Shown here piece after piece: positions 53,247-64,000 of a stretch of 64,000 nucleotides of DNA. The notes under the pieces were generated by a model that was not told the origin of the DNA, ran no database searches, and saw nothing but the letters and a program-made list of their open reading frames with translations. The stretch comes from Microbacterium psychrotolerans (lineage in GTDB: Bacteria; Actinomycetota; Actinomycetes; Actinomycetales; Microbacteriaceae). The stretch lies in contig NZ_JAVFWO010000002.1 of the NCBI RefSeq assembly GCF_031085295.1, forward strand, positions 558,001 to 622,000. The letters run 5' to 3'. A program made the translations under genes and the position numbers. How positions within the stretch are numbered: position 1 is the first letter of the stretch; each line of letters opens with the position of its first letter.

Positions 53247-53795
53247 ATGAGCACGCCCACCGTGCAGCCTCGCACCGTCATGACCGGCGCCGACATCGCC
53301 CGGGCCTTGACTCGGATCTCGCACGAGATCCTCGAGTCCAACAAGGGCCCCGACGGTCTGGTCCTTCTCGGCATCCCCACTCGCGGCGTCACCCTCGCGC
53401 ATCGGATCGGCGCGCTGGTCGAGCAGTTCGGCGGTATGCCCGTCCCCGTCGGCGCTCTCGACGTCACGATGTACCGCGACGATCTGCACCGCCATCCGAC
53501 CCGTGCCCCGCAGCGCACGCAGATCCCCCCGGGCGGGGTCGACGGCAAGGTCGTCGTGCTGGTGGACGACGTGCTCTTCTCCGGGCGCAGCATCCGCGCG
53601 GCCCTCGACGCCCTGCAGGACATCGGCCGCCCCGCCGCCGTGCGACTGGCGACCCTCGTCGACCGCGGGCACCGCGAACTGCCGATCCGTCCCGACTTCG
53701 TCGGCAAGAACCTGCCGAGCTCCCGCGACGAGCGGGTCAACGTGCGCCTCGACGAGACCGACGGCGCGGACGCCGTCACGATCGAGGGGCGGTGA
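53247..53795 (+). CDS. pyrR: PyrR bifunctional regulator / uracil phosphoribosyltransferase
   Basis: A 182-aa PRT-fold RNA-binding regulator of the pyr operon. The PRPP motif is [36 protein letters not shown] and [13 protein letters not shown] are family stretches. ATG 53247 is 8-9 bases after AAGGGAG. It leads pyrR-pyrB-pyrC-carA-carB-pyrF and probably represses its own operon through the hairpin at 53207-53237. Confidence 0.96.
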   Translation: MSTPTVQPRTVMTGADIARALTRISHEILESNKGPDGLVLLGIPTRGVTLAHRIGALVEQFGGMPVPVGALDVTMYRDDLHRHPTRAPQRTQIPPGGVDGKVVVLVDDVLFSGRSIRAALDALQDIGRPAAVRLATLVDRGHRELPIRPDFVGKNLPSSRDERVNVRLDETDGADAVTIEGR

Positions 53796-53805
53796 CGGTC
53801 GGCCC

Positions 53806-54819
53806 ATGAGGCACCTGCTCGACACTCAGACCCTCGCCCGCACGGACGCCCTGCGCATCCTCGATGTGGCCGAAGACATGGCCGACACGCAGCGCCGCGA
53901 GGTCAAGAAGCTGCCCACCCTGCGCGGCAAGACCGTGGTCAACCTGTTCTTCGAGGATTCGACGCGCACGCGCATCTCCTTCGAGGCGGCCGCCAAGCGC
54001 CTGTCGGCCGACGTGATCAACTTCTCCGCGAAGGGCTCCAGCGTCTCGAAGGGCGAGTCCCTGCAGGACACGGCGCAGACCCTGCAGGCGATGGGAGCGG
54101 ATGCCGTGGTCATCCGCCACGGCGCGTCCGGCGCGCCGCGCACCCTCGCCACCAGCGGCTGGATCAGCGCCGGGGTGGTCAACGCCGGCGACGGCACCCA
54201 CGAGCATCCCACCCAGGCGCTCCTGGACGCCTTCACGATCCGCAAGCGCCGTTTCGGCGACGACAGCCGGGGCCGCGATCTCGCCGGTGTGAAGGTCACC
54301 ATCGTCGGCGACGTCCTGCATTCGCGGGTCGCCCGCTCGAACGTGTGGCTGCTCACGACCCTCGGCGCTCAGGTGACCCTCGTCGCCCCGCCGACGCTCG
54401 TGCCGCAGGACATGTCGGGGTGGCCCGTGCAGGTGCGGTACGACCTGGACGAGGCGATCGCCGCCGGCCCCGACGCGCTCATGATGCTGCGCATCCAGCT
54501 GGAACGCATGAATGCGGCGTATTTCCCGACTGAACGGGAGTATTCACGCCGCTGGGGCCTCGACGCACGCCGTCTTCAGGCGCTCGGAGCGGATAGCATT
54601 GTCATGCACCCCGGACCCATGAACCGGGGTCTGGAGATCTCCGCAGAAGCCGCGGACTCGCCGCGCTCGACGGTGCTCGAGCAGGTCGCGAACGGCGTCT
54701 CGGTGCGCATGGCCGCGCTCTACCTGCTGCTGGCGGGAGCGGAGCACGGCGCAGGCGAGACCACACCCGCGACGGACGCCCCGGTCACCGGCGGCGAAGA
54801 GAAGGAGAACACCCGATGA
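53806..54819 (+). CDS. pyrB: Aspartate carbamoyltransferase catalytic subunit
   Basis: A 337-aa enzyme that makes carbamoyl-aspartate. [13 protein letters not shown] binds carbamoyl phosphate, [18 protein letters not shown] and [11 protein letters not shown] the rest of the active site. No pyrI regulatory subunit is present, as usual outside enterobacteria. The last 40 residues are a polar extension. pyrC starts 4 bases before its stop. Confidence 0.97.
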   Translation: MRHLLDTQTLARTDALRILDVAEDMADTQRREVKKLPTLRGKTVVNLFFEDSTRTRISFEAAAKRLSADVINFSAKGSSVSKGESLQDTAQTLQAMGADAVVIRHGASGAPRTLATSGWISAGVVNAGDGTHEHPTQALLDAFTIRKRRFGDDSRGRDLAGVKVTIVGDVLHSRVARSNVWLLTTLGAQVTLVAPPTLVPQDMSGWPVQVRYDLDEAIAAGPDALMMLRIQLERMNAAYFPTEREYSRRWGLDARRLQALGADSIVMHPGPMNRGLEISAEAADSPRSTVLEQVANGVSVRMAALYLLLAGAEHGAGETTPATDAPVTGGEEKENTR

Positions 54820-56126
54820 GCGAAACCCTTCTCTTCCGCGGGGCGCAGGTCGAGGGATCCTCCGCCGCCGACGTGATCGTCGACGACGGGGTCATCGCCG
54901 AGATCGGTCCCGGCCTCAGCCGTGCCGGCGCGACGGTCGTCGACGTCGAGGGTCTGGTGATGCTGCCCGGCCTGGTCGATCTCCACACGCACCTGCGCGA
55001 ACCCGGCTATGAGGCGTCCGAGACGATCCTCACCGGCTCGCGCGCCGCCGCTGCGGGCGGCTACACCGCCGTCTTCGCGATGCCCAACACCTCACCGGTC
55101 GCCGACACGGCCGGCGTCGTCGAGCAGGAGCTCGCCCTCGGCGAGGCGGCCGGCTTCGTCACGGTGCAGCCGATCGGCGCCGTCACGGTCGGCCAGAAGG
55201 GCGAGCGTCTTGCCGAGCTGGGCGCGATGGCCGACTCCCGGGCGCGCGTGCGCGTCTTCAGCGACGACGGATTCTGCGTGTGGGACCCGCTGATCATGCG
55301 GCGAGCGCTCGAGTACGTGAAGGCGTTCGACGGTGTGATCGCCCAGCACGCGCAGGACCCGCGGCTCACCGAGGGCGCCCAGATGAACGAGGGCGCGGTC
55401 TCGGCAGAGCTCGGCCTCGCGGGCTGGCCCGCGGTGGCCGAGGAGTCGATCATCGCGCGCGACGTGCTGCTCGCGGAGCACGTCGGCTCACGCCTGCACG
55501 TGTGCCACCTCTCGACGGCGGGCTCGGTCGACATCATCCGCTGGGCCAAGCGCCGCGGCGTCGACGTCACCGCCGAGGTGACCCCGCACCACCTCCTCCT
55601 CACCGACGAGCTGGTGCGCGACTACGACGCGCGCTTCAAGGTCAACCCGCCGCTGCGGCGCGAGGAGGACGTGCTGGCGGTGCGCGAGGGCCTCGCCGAC
55701 GGCACCATCGACATCGTCGCGACCGACCACGCCCCGCATCCGACCGAGGCGAAGGCGTGCGAGTGGCACGCCGCCGCCAACGGCATGGTGGGGCTCGAGA
55801 GCGCGTTGCGCGTGGTGCAGCAGGCGATGGTCGACACGGGACTGCTCACCTGGGGCGACGTCGCTCGGGTCATGTCGCGCGAGCCGGCGCGCATCGGTCG
55901 GCTGACCGGTCACGGCACCCCGCTCACCGAGGGCCAGCCGGCATCCCTCGCCTTCTACGACCCGTCCCCGCGCCGCACCTTCACGACCGACGATCTGCGC
56001 GGACGGAGCGTCAACTCGCCGTACCTCGGGCGCGAGCTGCCGGGCGACGTGCGCTGGACCCTCCACCAGGGAACGGTCACGGTCGCCGACGGCGCCCTGC
56101 TGGACGCACCGGGGGTGCGCGCATGA
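54816..56126 (+). CDS. pyrC: Dihydroorotase
   Basis: A 436-aa type I amidohydrolase that cyclises carbamoyl-aspartate. [17 protein letters not shown] supplies the first metal ligands, [13 protein letters not shown] the bridging region, [12 protein letters not shown] a His, and [13 protein letters not shown] the catalytic Asp. ATGA overlap with pyrB and ATGA overlap with the next gene. Confidence 0.97.
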   Translation: MSETLLFRGAQVEGSSAADVIVDDGVIAEIGPGLSRAGATVVDVEGLVMLPGLVDLHTHLREPGYEASETILTGSRAAAAGGYTAVFAMPNTSPVADTAGVVEQELALGEAAGFVTVQPIGAVTVGQKGERLAELGAMADSRARVRVFSDDGFCVWDPLIMRRALEYVKAFDGVIAQHAQDPRLTEGAQMNEGAVSAELGLAGWPAVAEESIIARDVLLAEHVGSRLHVCHLSTAGSVDIIRWAKRRGVDVTAEVTPHHLLLTDELVRDYDARFKVNPPLRREEDVLAVREGLADGTIDIVATDHAPHPTEAKACEWHAAANGMVGLESALRVVQQAMVDTGLLTWGDVARVMSREPARIGRLTGHGTPLTEGQPASLAFYDPSPRRTFTTDDLRGRSVNSPYLGRELPGDVRWTLHQGTVTVADGALLDAPGVRA

Positions 56127-56632
56127 CCCGCGAGGGTGCCCTCGGCGTCATCGTGCTCGTCACGATCGCGCTGCTGGGCGTGCTGGCGTGGGCGTGGTGG
56201 CGACGCACGCGGCGCGATGCGACGCCCCTGGTCCACTCGGGCGAGCTGCCCGCCGACGCGCACGTGCGCGCGACGTTCGCCGCACTGTACGTCGCGACGA
56301 CCGCCCGCGACGCTCCGCTGGAGCGCATCGCGGCGCCGGGCATGGCATTCCGCTCGAAGGCGACCGTGACCGTCGCCGACGAGGGCGTCGCCGTGGGCCT
56401 CACCGGGCAGGACCCTTTCGTGCTCACTCCCGATCGCATCGTCGACGTCGGGCAGTCCACCGTCGCCATCGACCGCGTCGTCGAAGCCGGCGGTCTCACC
56501 CGGCTGACCTGGCGCACCGACGCCGGCTCGACCGTCGACACCTACTTCCGACCCCAGGATGCCTCGGCCCGCGCCCTCGCGGACGCTGTGGCCGGCATCC
56601 TTCCCCCGACCCAGACGGGAACCGATTCATGA
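56123..56632 (+). CDS. Membrane-anchored PH-like domain protein of the pyr operon
   Basis: A 169-aa protein with an N-terminal helix ([20 protein letters not shown], then WRRTRRD) and a small beta-rich domain ([56 protein letters not shown]) that looks like a bacterial PH domain. A protein of this type lies between pyrC and carA in many actinobacteria, yet its part in pyrimidine synthesis is unknown. It overlaps both neighbours by 4 bases, so its expression is locked to the operon. Confidence 0.85.
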   Translation: MTREGALGVIVLVTIALLGVLAWAWWRRTRRDATPLVHSGELPADAHVRATFAALYVATTARDAPLERIAAPGMAFRSKATVTVADEGVAVGLTGQDPFVLTPDRIVDVGQSTVAIDRVVEAGGLTRLTWRTDAGSTVDTYFRPQDASARALADAVAGILPPTQTGTDS

Positions 56633-57785
56633 CCTCCCTCTTCCAGACAGACCCCGCCGTCCTCGTGCTCGAGGACGGGACCCGCCACGTCGGACGCGCC
56701 TACGGCGCCCTCGGCACCACGATCGGCGAGGTCGTCTTCGCCACCGGCATGACCGGCTACCAGGAGACGCTCACCGATCCCTCGTACGCGGGCCAGATCG
56801 TGCTGCAGACGGCGCCTCACATCGGCAACACCGGCATGAACGACGAGGATCCGGAGTCCCGCCGCATCTGGGTGTCGGGGTACATCGTGCGCGACCCCTC
56901 GCGCGTCGTCTCCAACTGGCGCGCCGACGAGTCGCTCGACGATGCGCTGGTCGAGGACGGCGTCGTCGGCATCAGCGGCATCGACACGCGCGCCGTGACC
57001 CGCCACATCCGGTCCGCCGGCAGCATGCGCGGCGCGATCTTCTCGGGCGAGGCCGCGGGGATCGACGCCGAGGAGCAGCTGCGACTCGTGCGCGAGGCAC
57101 CCGAGATGGCCGGCCAGAACCTGTCGGCACAGGTGTCGGTGGCGGCCGCGGAGGTCACTCGGGCGAAGGGGGAGCGCATCGGCAACCTCGCGGTGCTCGA
57201 CCTCGGCGTGAAGCAGGCGACCGTCGACAACCTGGCCGCACGCGGGTTCGAGGTGCACGTGCTGCCGCAGGACGTCACGATCGAGCAGATCCGCGCGATC
57301 GAACCGGTCGCGGTCTTCTACTCGAACGGCCCCGGCGACCCGGCCGCGTCGGGCGACCACGTCGCCCTGCTGCGCGACGTGCTCGACGACGGACTGCCGT
57401 TCTTCGGCATCTGCTTCGGAAACCAGCTCCTCGGCCGCGCGCTCGGCCTCGGCACCTACAAGCTGCCGTTCGGCCACCGCGGCATCAACCAGCCGGTGCT
57501 CGACAAGTCGACCGGTCGCGTCGAGATCACCGCCCACAACCACGGGTTCGCTGTGGACGCGCCGGTGGACGGCGAGTTCGACAGCCCCCACGGCTACGGG
57601 CGCATCGAGGTCAGTCACGTCGGGCTGAACGATCAGGTGGTCGAGGGCCTGCGCGCACTCGACATCCCCGCGTTCTCCGTGCAGTACCACCCCGAGGCCG
57701 CCGCCGGCCCGCATGACGCCAACTACCTGTTCGACCGCTTCCGCGACCTCGTCGTCGCGAACCTCGAGAAGAAGGCCGCGAAGTA

Positions 57786-57786
<1 letters not shown>
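56629..57786 (+). CDS. carA: Carbamoyl-phosphate synthase small (glutaminase) subunit
   Basis: A 385-aa class I glutaminase that passes ammonia to CarB. The nucleophile is in [14 protein letters not shown], the His-Glu pair in [14 protein letters not shown], and [19 protein letters not shown] starts the glutaminase half. Coupled by ATGA to the upstream gene; its TAA shares a base with the carB ATG (TAATG). Confidence 0.97.
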
Positions 57787-61069
<3,283 letters not shown>

Positions 61070-61073
<4 letters not shown>

Positions 61074-61903
61074 TCCCATTCGGCGAGCGGGTCCGCGCCG
61101 CCTTCGCGGCGCACGGCCAGCTGTGCGTCGGCATCGACCCGCACGTCCACCTCCTCGCCGAGTGGGGATTGGATGCCTCGGCCGCCGGTGCGCGCGAGTT
61201 CGGCCTGCGCGTCGTCGAGGCGGCCGCCGGCCGCGTCGGCGTCGTCAAGCCCCAGGTCTCGTTCTTCGAGCGCTACGGGTCCGCCGGCCTGGCAGCGCTC
61301 GAGGACGTGCTGGCCGCCGCACGCGCCGCCGGTCTGCTGGTGATCGCCGATGCGAAGCGCGGCGACATCGGATCGACCATGGATGCCTACGCAGAGGCCT
61401 GGCTCACGCCCGGCTCCCCGCTGGAGGCCGACGCGTTGACGGCGAACCCCTTCCTCGGCGTGGGCGCTCTCGAGGGGACGTTCGACGTCGCGGAGCGCAA
61501 CGGCAAGGGCGTGTTCGTGCTTGCCGCGACGAGCAATCCCGAGGCCTTCACCGCGCAGCGAGCGGTCCTCCCGACCGGCGAGACGGTGTCGGCCGCGATC
61601 ATGCGCGAGCTCTCGGAGCGCAACGCGCGCACCACGCCGGACGGCCGGTGGGGGAGCCTGGGCGTGGTCATCGGCGGCACCGTGGACTGGCAGGATGCCG
61701 GACTCTCGACGTTCTCACCCGTCGCCCCGATCCTCGGTCCGGGCTTCGGTCATCAGGGTGCCGAACCGGATCAGCTCCGCGCGCGCTTCGGCGCGCTGGC
61801 GGAAGCGGTGATAGCGTCGGAGAGCCGCAGCATCCTGGCTGCCGGACCCGACCGGCTCGCCGCGCGCATATCCGAGCGCGCCCTTCTCTACCGTGGTGAT
61901 TGA
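61070..61903 (+). CDS. pyrF: Orotidine 5'-phosphate decarboxylase (type 2)
   Basis: A 277-aa decarboxylase that makes UMP. The catalytic motif is [32 protein letters not shown] and [14 protein letters not shown] are typical of the subfamily-2 form found in actinobacteria. ATGA overlap with carB. pyrD and pyrE are not in the window. Confidence 0.97.
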
Positions 61904-61904
61904 C

Positions 61905-62846
61905 ATGCCCGATTCGCGCACCCTTCCTGACGGGGCTCCGCCCCACCCCTCTGGCGCGCATGCGCGGCCACCCGAGGTCGACCGCGTGGCGGCCTCGCGC
62001 CGCGCCGTCGCGGCCCGACGGGAGCGCGCAGCGCTCAAGAAGGACGTCGCGATGCGGGTGATCACGCCGCAGCAGCTGCTGCGGCGCGCGCTCGCAGACC
62101 CGACCTCGCCGGCTGGCGCGATGCGGGTGCCGGAGTTCCTCACCGCCATCCCCGCGATCGGCGAAGGCAAGCGCGACCGGATCCTCCACGACCTCGAGAT
62201 CTCGCCCGTCAAGCGACTCGGCGGCCTCGGCTCGCGCCAGCGCGAGGACCTCCGCCGCTTCCTCGACACGCGCTGGCCCGAGACCGCGCCCCGCGTCGGC
62301 CGCAGCCGCCTCGTCGTGCTGGCCGGCCCCACCGCGGTCGGCAAGGGCACGGTCGCCGCCCACATCAAGGCGCACCACCCCGAGATCCTTCTCTCCGTGT
62401 CGGCGACCACGCGCGCACCTCGCCCGGGCGAGGTCGACGGCGAGCACTACTTCTTCGTCGACGACGCCGAGTTCGACCGCATGATCGCCGACGGCGAGCT
62501 CCTCGAGCACGCGACCGTCCACAACGCGCACCGCTACGGCACCCCGCGCAAGCCGATCGAGAAGGCCCTCTCCGAGGGCCGCACGGTGCTGCTCGAGATC
62601 GACCTCCAGGGCGCCCGCCAGGTGCGGGAGGCCGATCCGACGGCGACGCTCGTGTTCCTGCTGCCGCCGAGCTGGGACGAACTGGTGCAGCGGCTCGTCG
62701 GCCGCGGCACCGAGGGCGCCGCCGAGCGCGCGCGGCGCCTGCGCACGGCCAAGACCGAGCTCGCCTCCCAGGGCGAGTTCGACTACCGCGTCGTGAACGA
62801 CGACGTCGCCCGCGCGGCGGACGAGGTCGCCCGCCTCGCGCACTGA
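61905..62846 (+). CDS. gmk: Fusion of mycobacterial-type integration host factor (mIHF) and guanylate kinase
   Basis: A 313-aa protein. Residues about 20-125 match actinobacterial m[43 protein letters not shown] then [20 protein letters not shown], a helix-two-turn-helix nucleoid protein. Residues about 130-313 are guanylate kinase: [19 protein letters not shown] (P-loop), [20 protein letters not shown] (GMP-binding) and [12 protein letters not shown]. In mycobacteria mihF and gmk are separate neighbours in the order pyrF-mihF-gmk-rpoZ, so this is a fusion in place. DNA binding is inferred. The ATG is 2 bases past pyrF. Confidence 0.92.
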   Translation: MPDSRTLPDGAPPHPSGAHARPPEVDRVAASRRAVAARRERAALKKDVAMRVITPQQLLRRALADPTSPAGAMRVPEFLTAIPAIGEGKRDRILHDLEISPVKRLGGLGSRQREDLRRFLDTRWPETAPRVGRSRLVVLAGPTAVGKGTVAAHIKAHHPEILLSVSATTRAPRPGEVDGEHYFFVDDAEFDRMIADGELLEHATVHNAHRYGTPRKPIEKALSEGRTVLLEIDLQGARQVREADPTATLVFLLPPSWDELVQRLVGRGTEGAAERARRLRTAKTELASQGEFDYRVVNDDVARAADEVARLAH

Positions 62847-62914
62847 CGGCACCGGTTCCATCGATCCGCCCCGCCGCGGCGCCCCCGCACGTCCGTGCGA
62901 CGGCTGCCGTCCCG

Positions 62915-62920
62915 TAGAAT
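62915..62920 (+). promoter_or_regulatory. -10 element of rpoZ
   Basis: TAGAAT. A leader of about 60 bases reaches rpoZ, but an ATG also lies exactly 6 bases after this element. Confidence 0.5.
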
Positions 62921-62926
62921 GGTGGG

Positions 62927-63070
62927 ATGCCTCGGCACCCCGAGGCCCGCAGACTCCCATTCCGACATCCGATCCAGGAGGTTTCGCCATGGCCGGAACG
63001 AACCAGGGCATCATCGAGCCCCCCATCGACAGCCTGCTCGAGAAGGTCGACTCGAAGTACCAGCTCGTGA
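62927..63070 (+). CDS. Candidate leaderless 47-aa upstream ORF overlapping rpoZ
   Basis: ATG 62927 is 6 bases after TAGAAT. The frame differs from rpoZ, includes its AGGAGG ribosome site and runs 82 bases into it. The peptide ([18 protein letters not shown]...) has no recognisable family. It may be untranslated, or it may tune rpoZ translation. Confidence 0.3.
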   Translation: MPRHPEARRLPFRHPIQEVSPWPERTRASSSPPSTACSRRSTRSTSS

Positions 63071-63243
63071 TCTTCGCGTCCAAGCGCGCGCGTCAGATCA
63101 ACGACTACTACTCCGACCTCCACGAGGGCAACCTCTTCGACAACGTGGGCCCGCTCGTGGACTCGACCGTCGAAGACAAGCCCCTCACGATCGCGATGCA
63201 CGAGATCCACGAGGACAAGCTGCGCCTGCGCCGCGCGGAGTAA
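62989..63243 (+). CDS. rpoZ: RNA polymerase omega subunit
   Basis: An 84-aa assembly factor of RNA polymerase. [20 protein letters not shown] and [20 protein letters not shown] match the actinobacterial form. AGGAGG is 7 bases before the ATG. It follows gmk as usual. The coaBC gene normally next is absent and metK follows. Confidence 0.96.
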   Translation: MAGTNQGIIEPPIDSLLEKVDSKYQLVIFASKRARQINDYYSDLHEGNLFDNVGPLVDSTVEDKPLTIAMHEIHEDKLRLRRAE

Positions 63244-63260
63244 TCCCGTTACGAACCCTG

Positions 63261-63296
63261 TGCCCCCGAAGACGGTGATGTCCGTCTCCGGGGGCA
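63261..63296 (+). terminator. Terminator after rpoZ
   Basis: A long stem (TGCCCCCG-A-AGACGG with CCGTCT-C-CGGGGGCA, one internal mismatch) 17 bases after the stop. Confidence 0.7.
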
Positions 63297-63299
63297 TAC

Positions 63300-63328
63300 T
63301 GGTGTCCGCCCCCCGGCGTCGGACACCA
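63300..63328 (+). other. Second hairpin, metK leader
   Basis: TGGTGTCCG (63300-63308) pairs with CGGACACCA (63320-63328) around an 11-base loop, 32 bases before metK. I do not see a SAM riboswitch core. A CATACT -10 candidate overlaps the start of this hairpin. Confidence 0.4.
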
Positions 63329-63360
63329 GGGCGACCGGCGCCACGACAACTGGAGTACCG

Positions 63361-64000
<640 letters not shown>

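Noticed and set aside
63244..63360. SAM riboswitch before metK
   Set aside because: Two hairpins are present, but one is the rpoZ terminator and no SAM-I, SAM-II or SAM-IV core sequence is visible.

Overview
The window is a high-GC stretch of an actinobacterial chromosome, most likely Microbacteriaceae and close to Microbacterium. This is inferred from base composition, frequent GTG starts, gene order, the RuvX/MltG/Aro cluster, a DUF3000 gene and an mIHF-guanylate kinase fusion. Nearly all of it is housekeeping sequence. I see no rRNA, CRISPR array, transposase or prophage gene.

Layout. 1-12.5 kb: end of dxs, an SPFH-like membrane protein, a fatty-acid oxidation pair (fadA-fadB), RNase D, DUF3000, an alpha/beta hydrolase, sufE, a two-domain rhodanese, ZapE-type ATPase and an ammonium transporter with a GlnR-like operator. 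12.5-14.4 kb: a PemK/MazF-like protein, two small ORFs, four tRNA genes (Val-CAC, Gly, Cys, Val-GAC) and a KTSC protein. 14.5-31.2 kb: thrS and a HIT protein, the vitamin B6 block (pdxY, MocR-type regulator, pdxST), an EVE-like protein, yebC, ruvC, ruvAB with a LexA-like box, yajC-secD-secF, the stringent-response gene rel, and an AbiEi-like protein. 31.2-36.4 kb: a DUF349 protein, a short membrane anchor resembling the N-terminus of membrane cyclophilins, rarA, rpsD and a small membrane protein. 36.4-47.3 kb: alaS, ruvX, mltG, aroE-aroC-aroK-aroB, a GNAT enzyme, aroQ, efp and nusB. 47.3-53.2 kb: an apparent accessory insertion holding a SNF2/SWIM helicase broken by one amber codon, an MBL-Rieske protein and a DoxX-like membrane protein. 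53.2-64 kb: the pyrimidine operon pyrR-pyrB-pyrC-(membrane protein)-carA-carB-pyrF, flowing into mihF-gmk, rpoZ and the start of metK.

Many genes share one start architecture: a TANNNT-type -10 element followed after 6-7 bases by ATG or GTG, which implies leaderless mRNAs. Operonic genes mostly use ATGA/GTGA overlaps. The regulatory sites I can argue for are GlnR-like (amt), LexA-like (ruvA), a palindrome between pdxR and pdxS, and a PyrR RNA-binding hairpin over the pyrR ribosome binding site.

The most notable points are the CAG-to-TAG change exactly at the Q-motif glutamine of the SNF2 helicase, the mIHF-Gmk fusion, the MBL-Rieske protein and the uniform leaderless promoter spacing. I did not find a convincing new multi-gene defence or biosynthetic system. 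No stretch of more than about 300 bases is without a gene or candidate gene.
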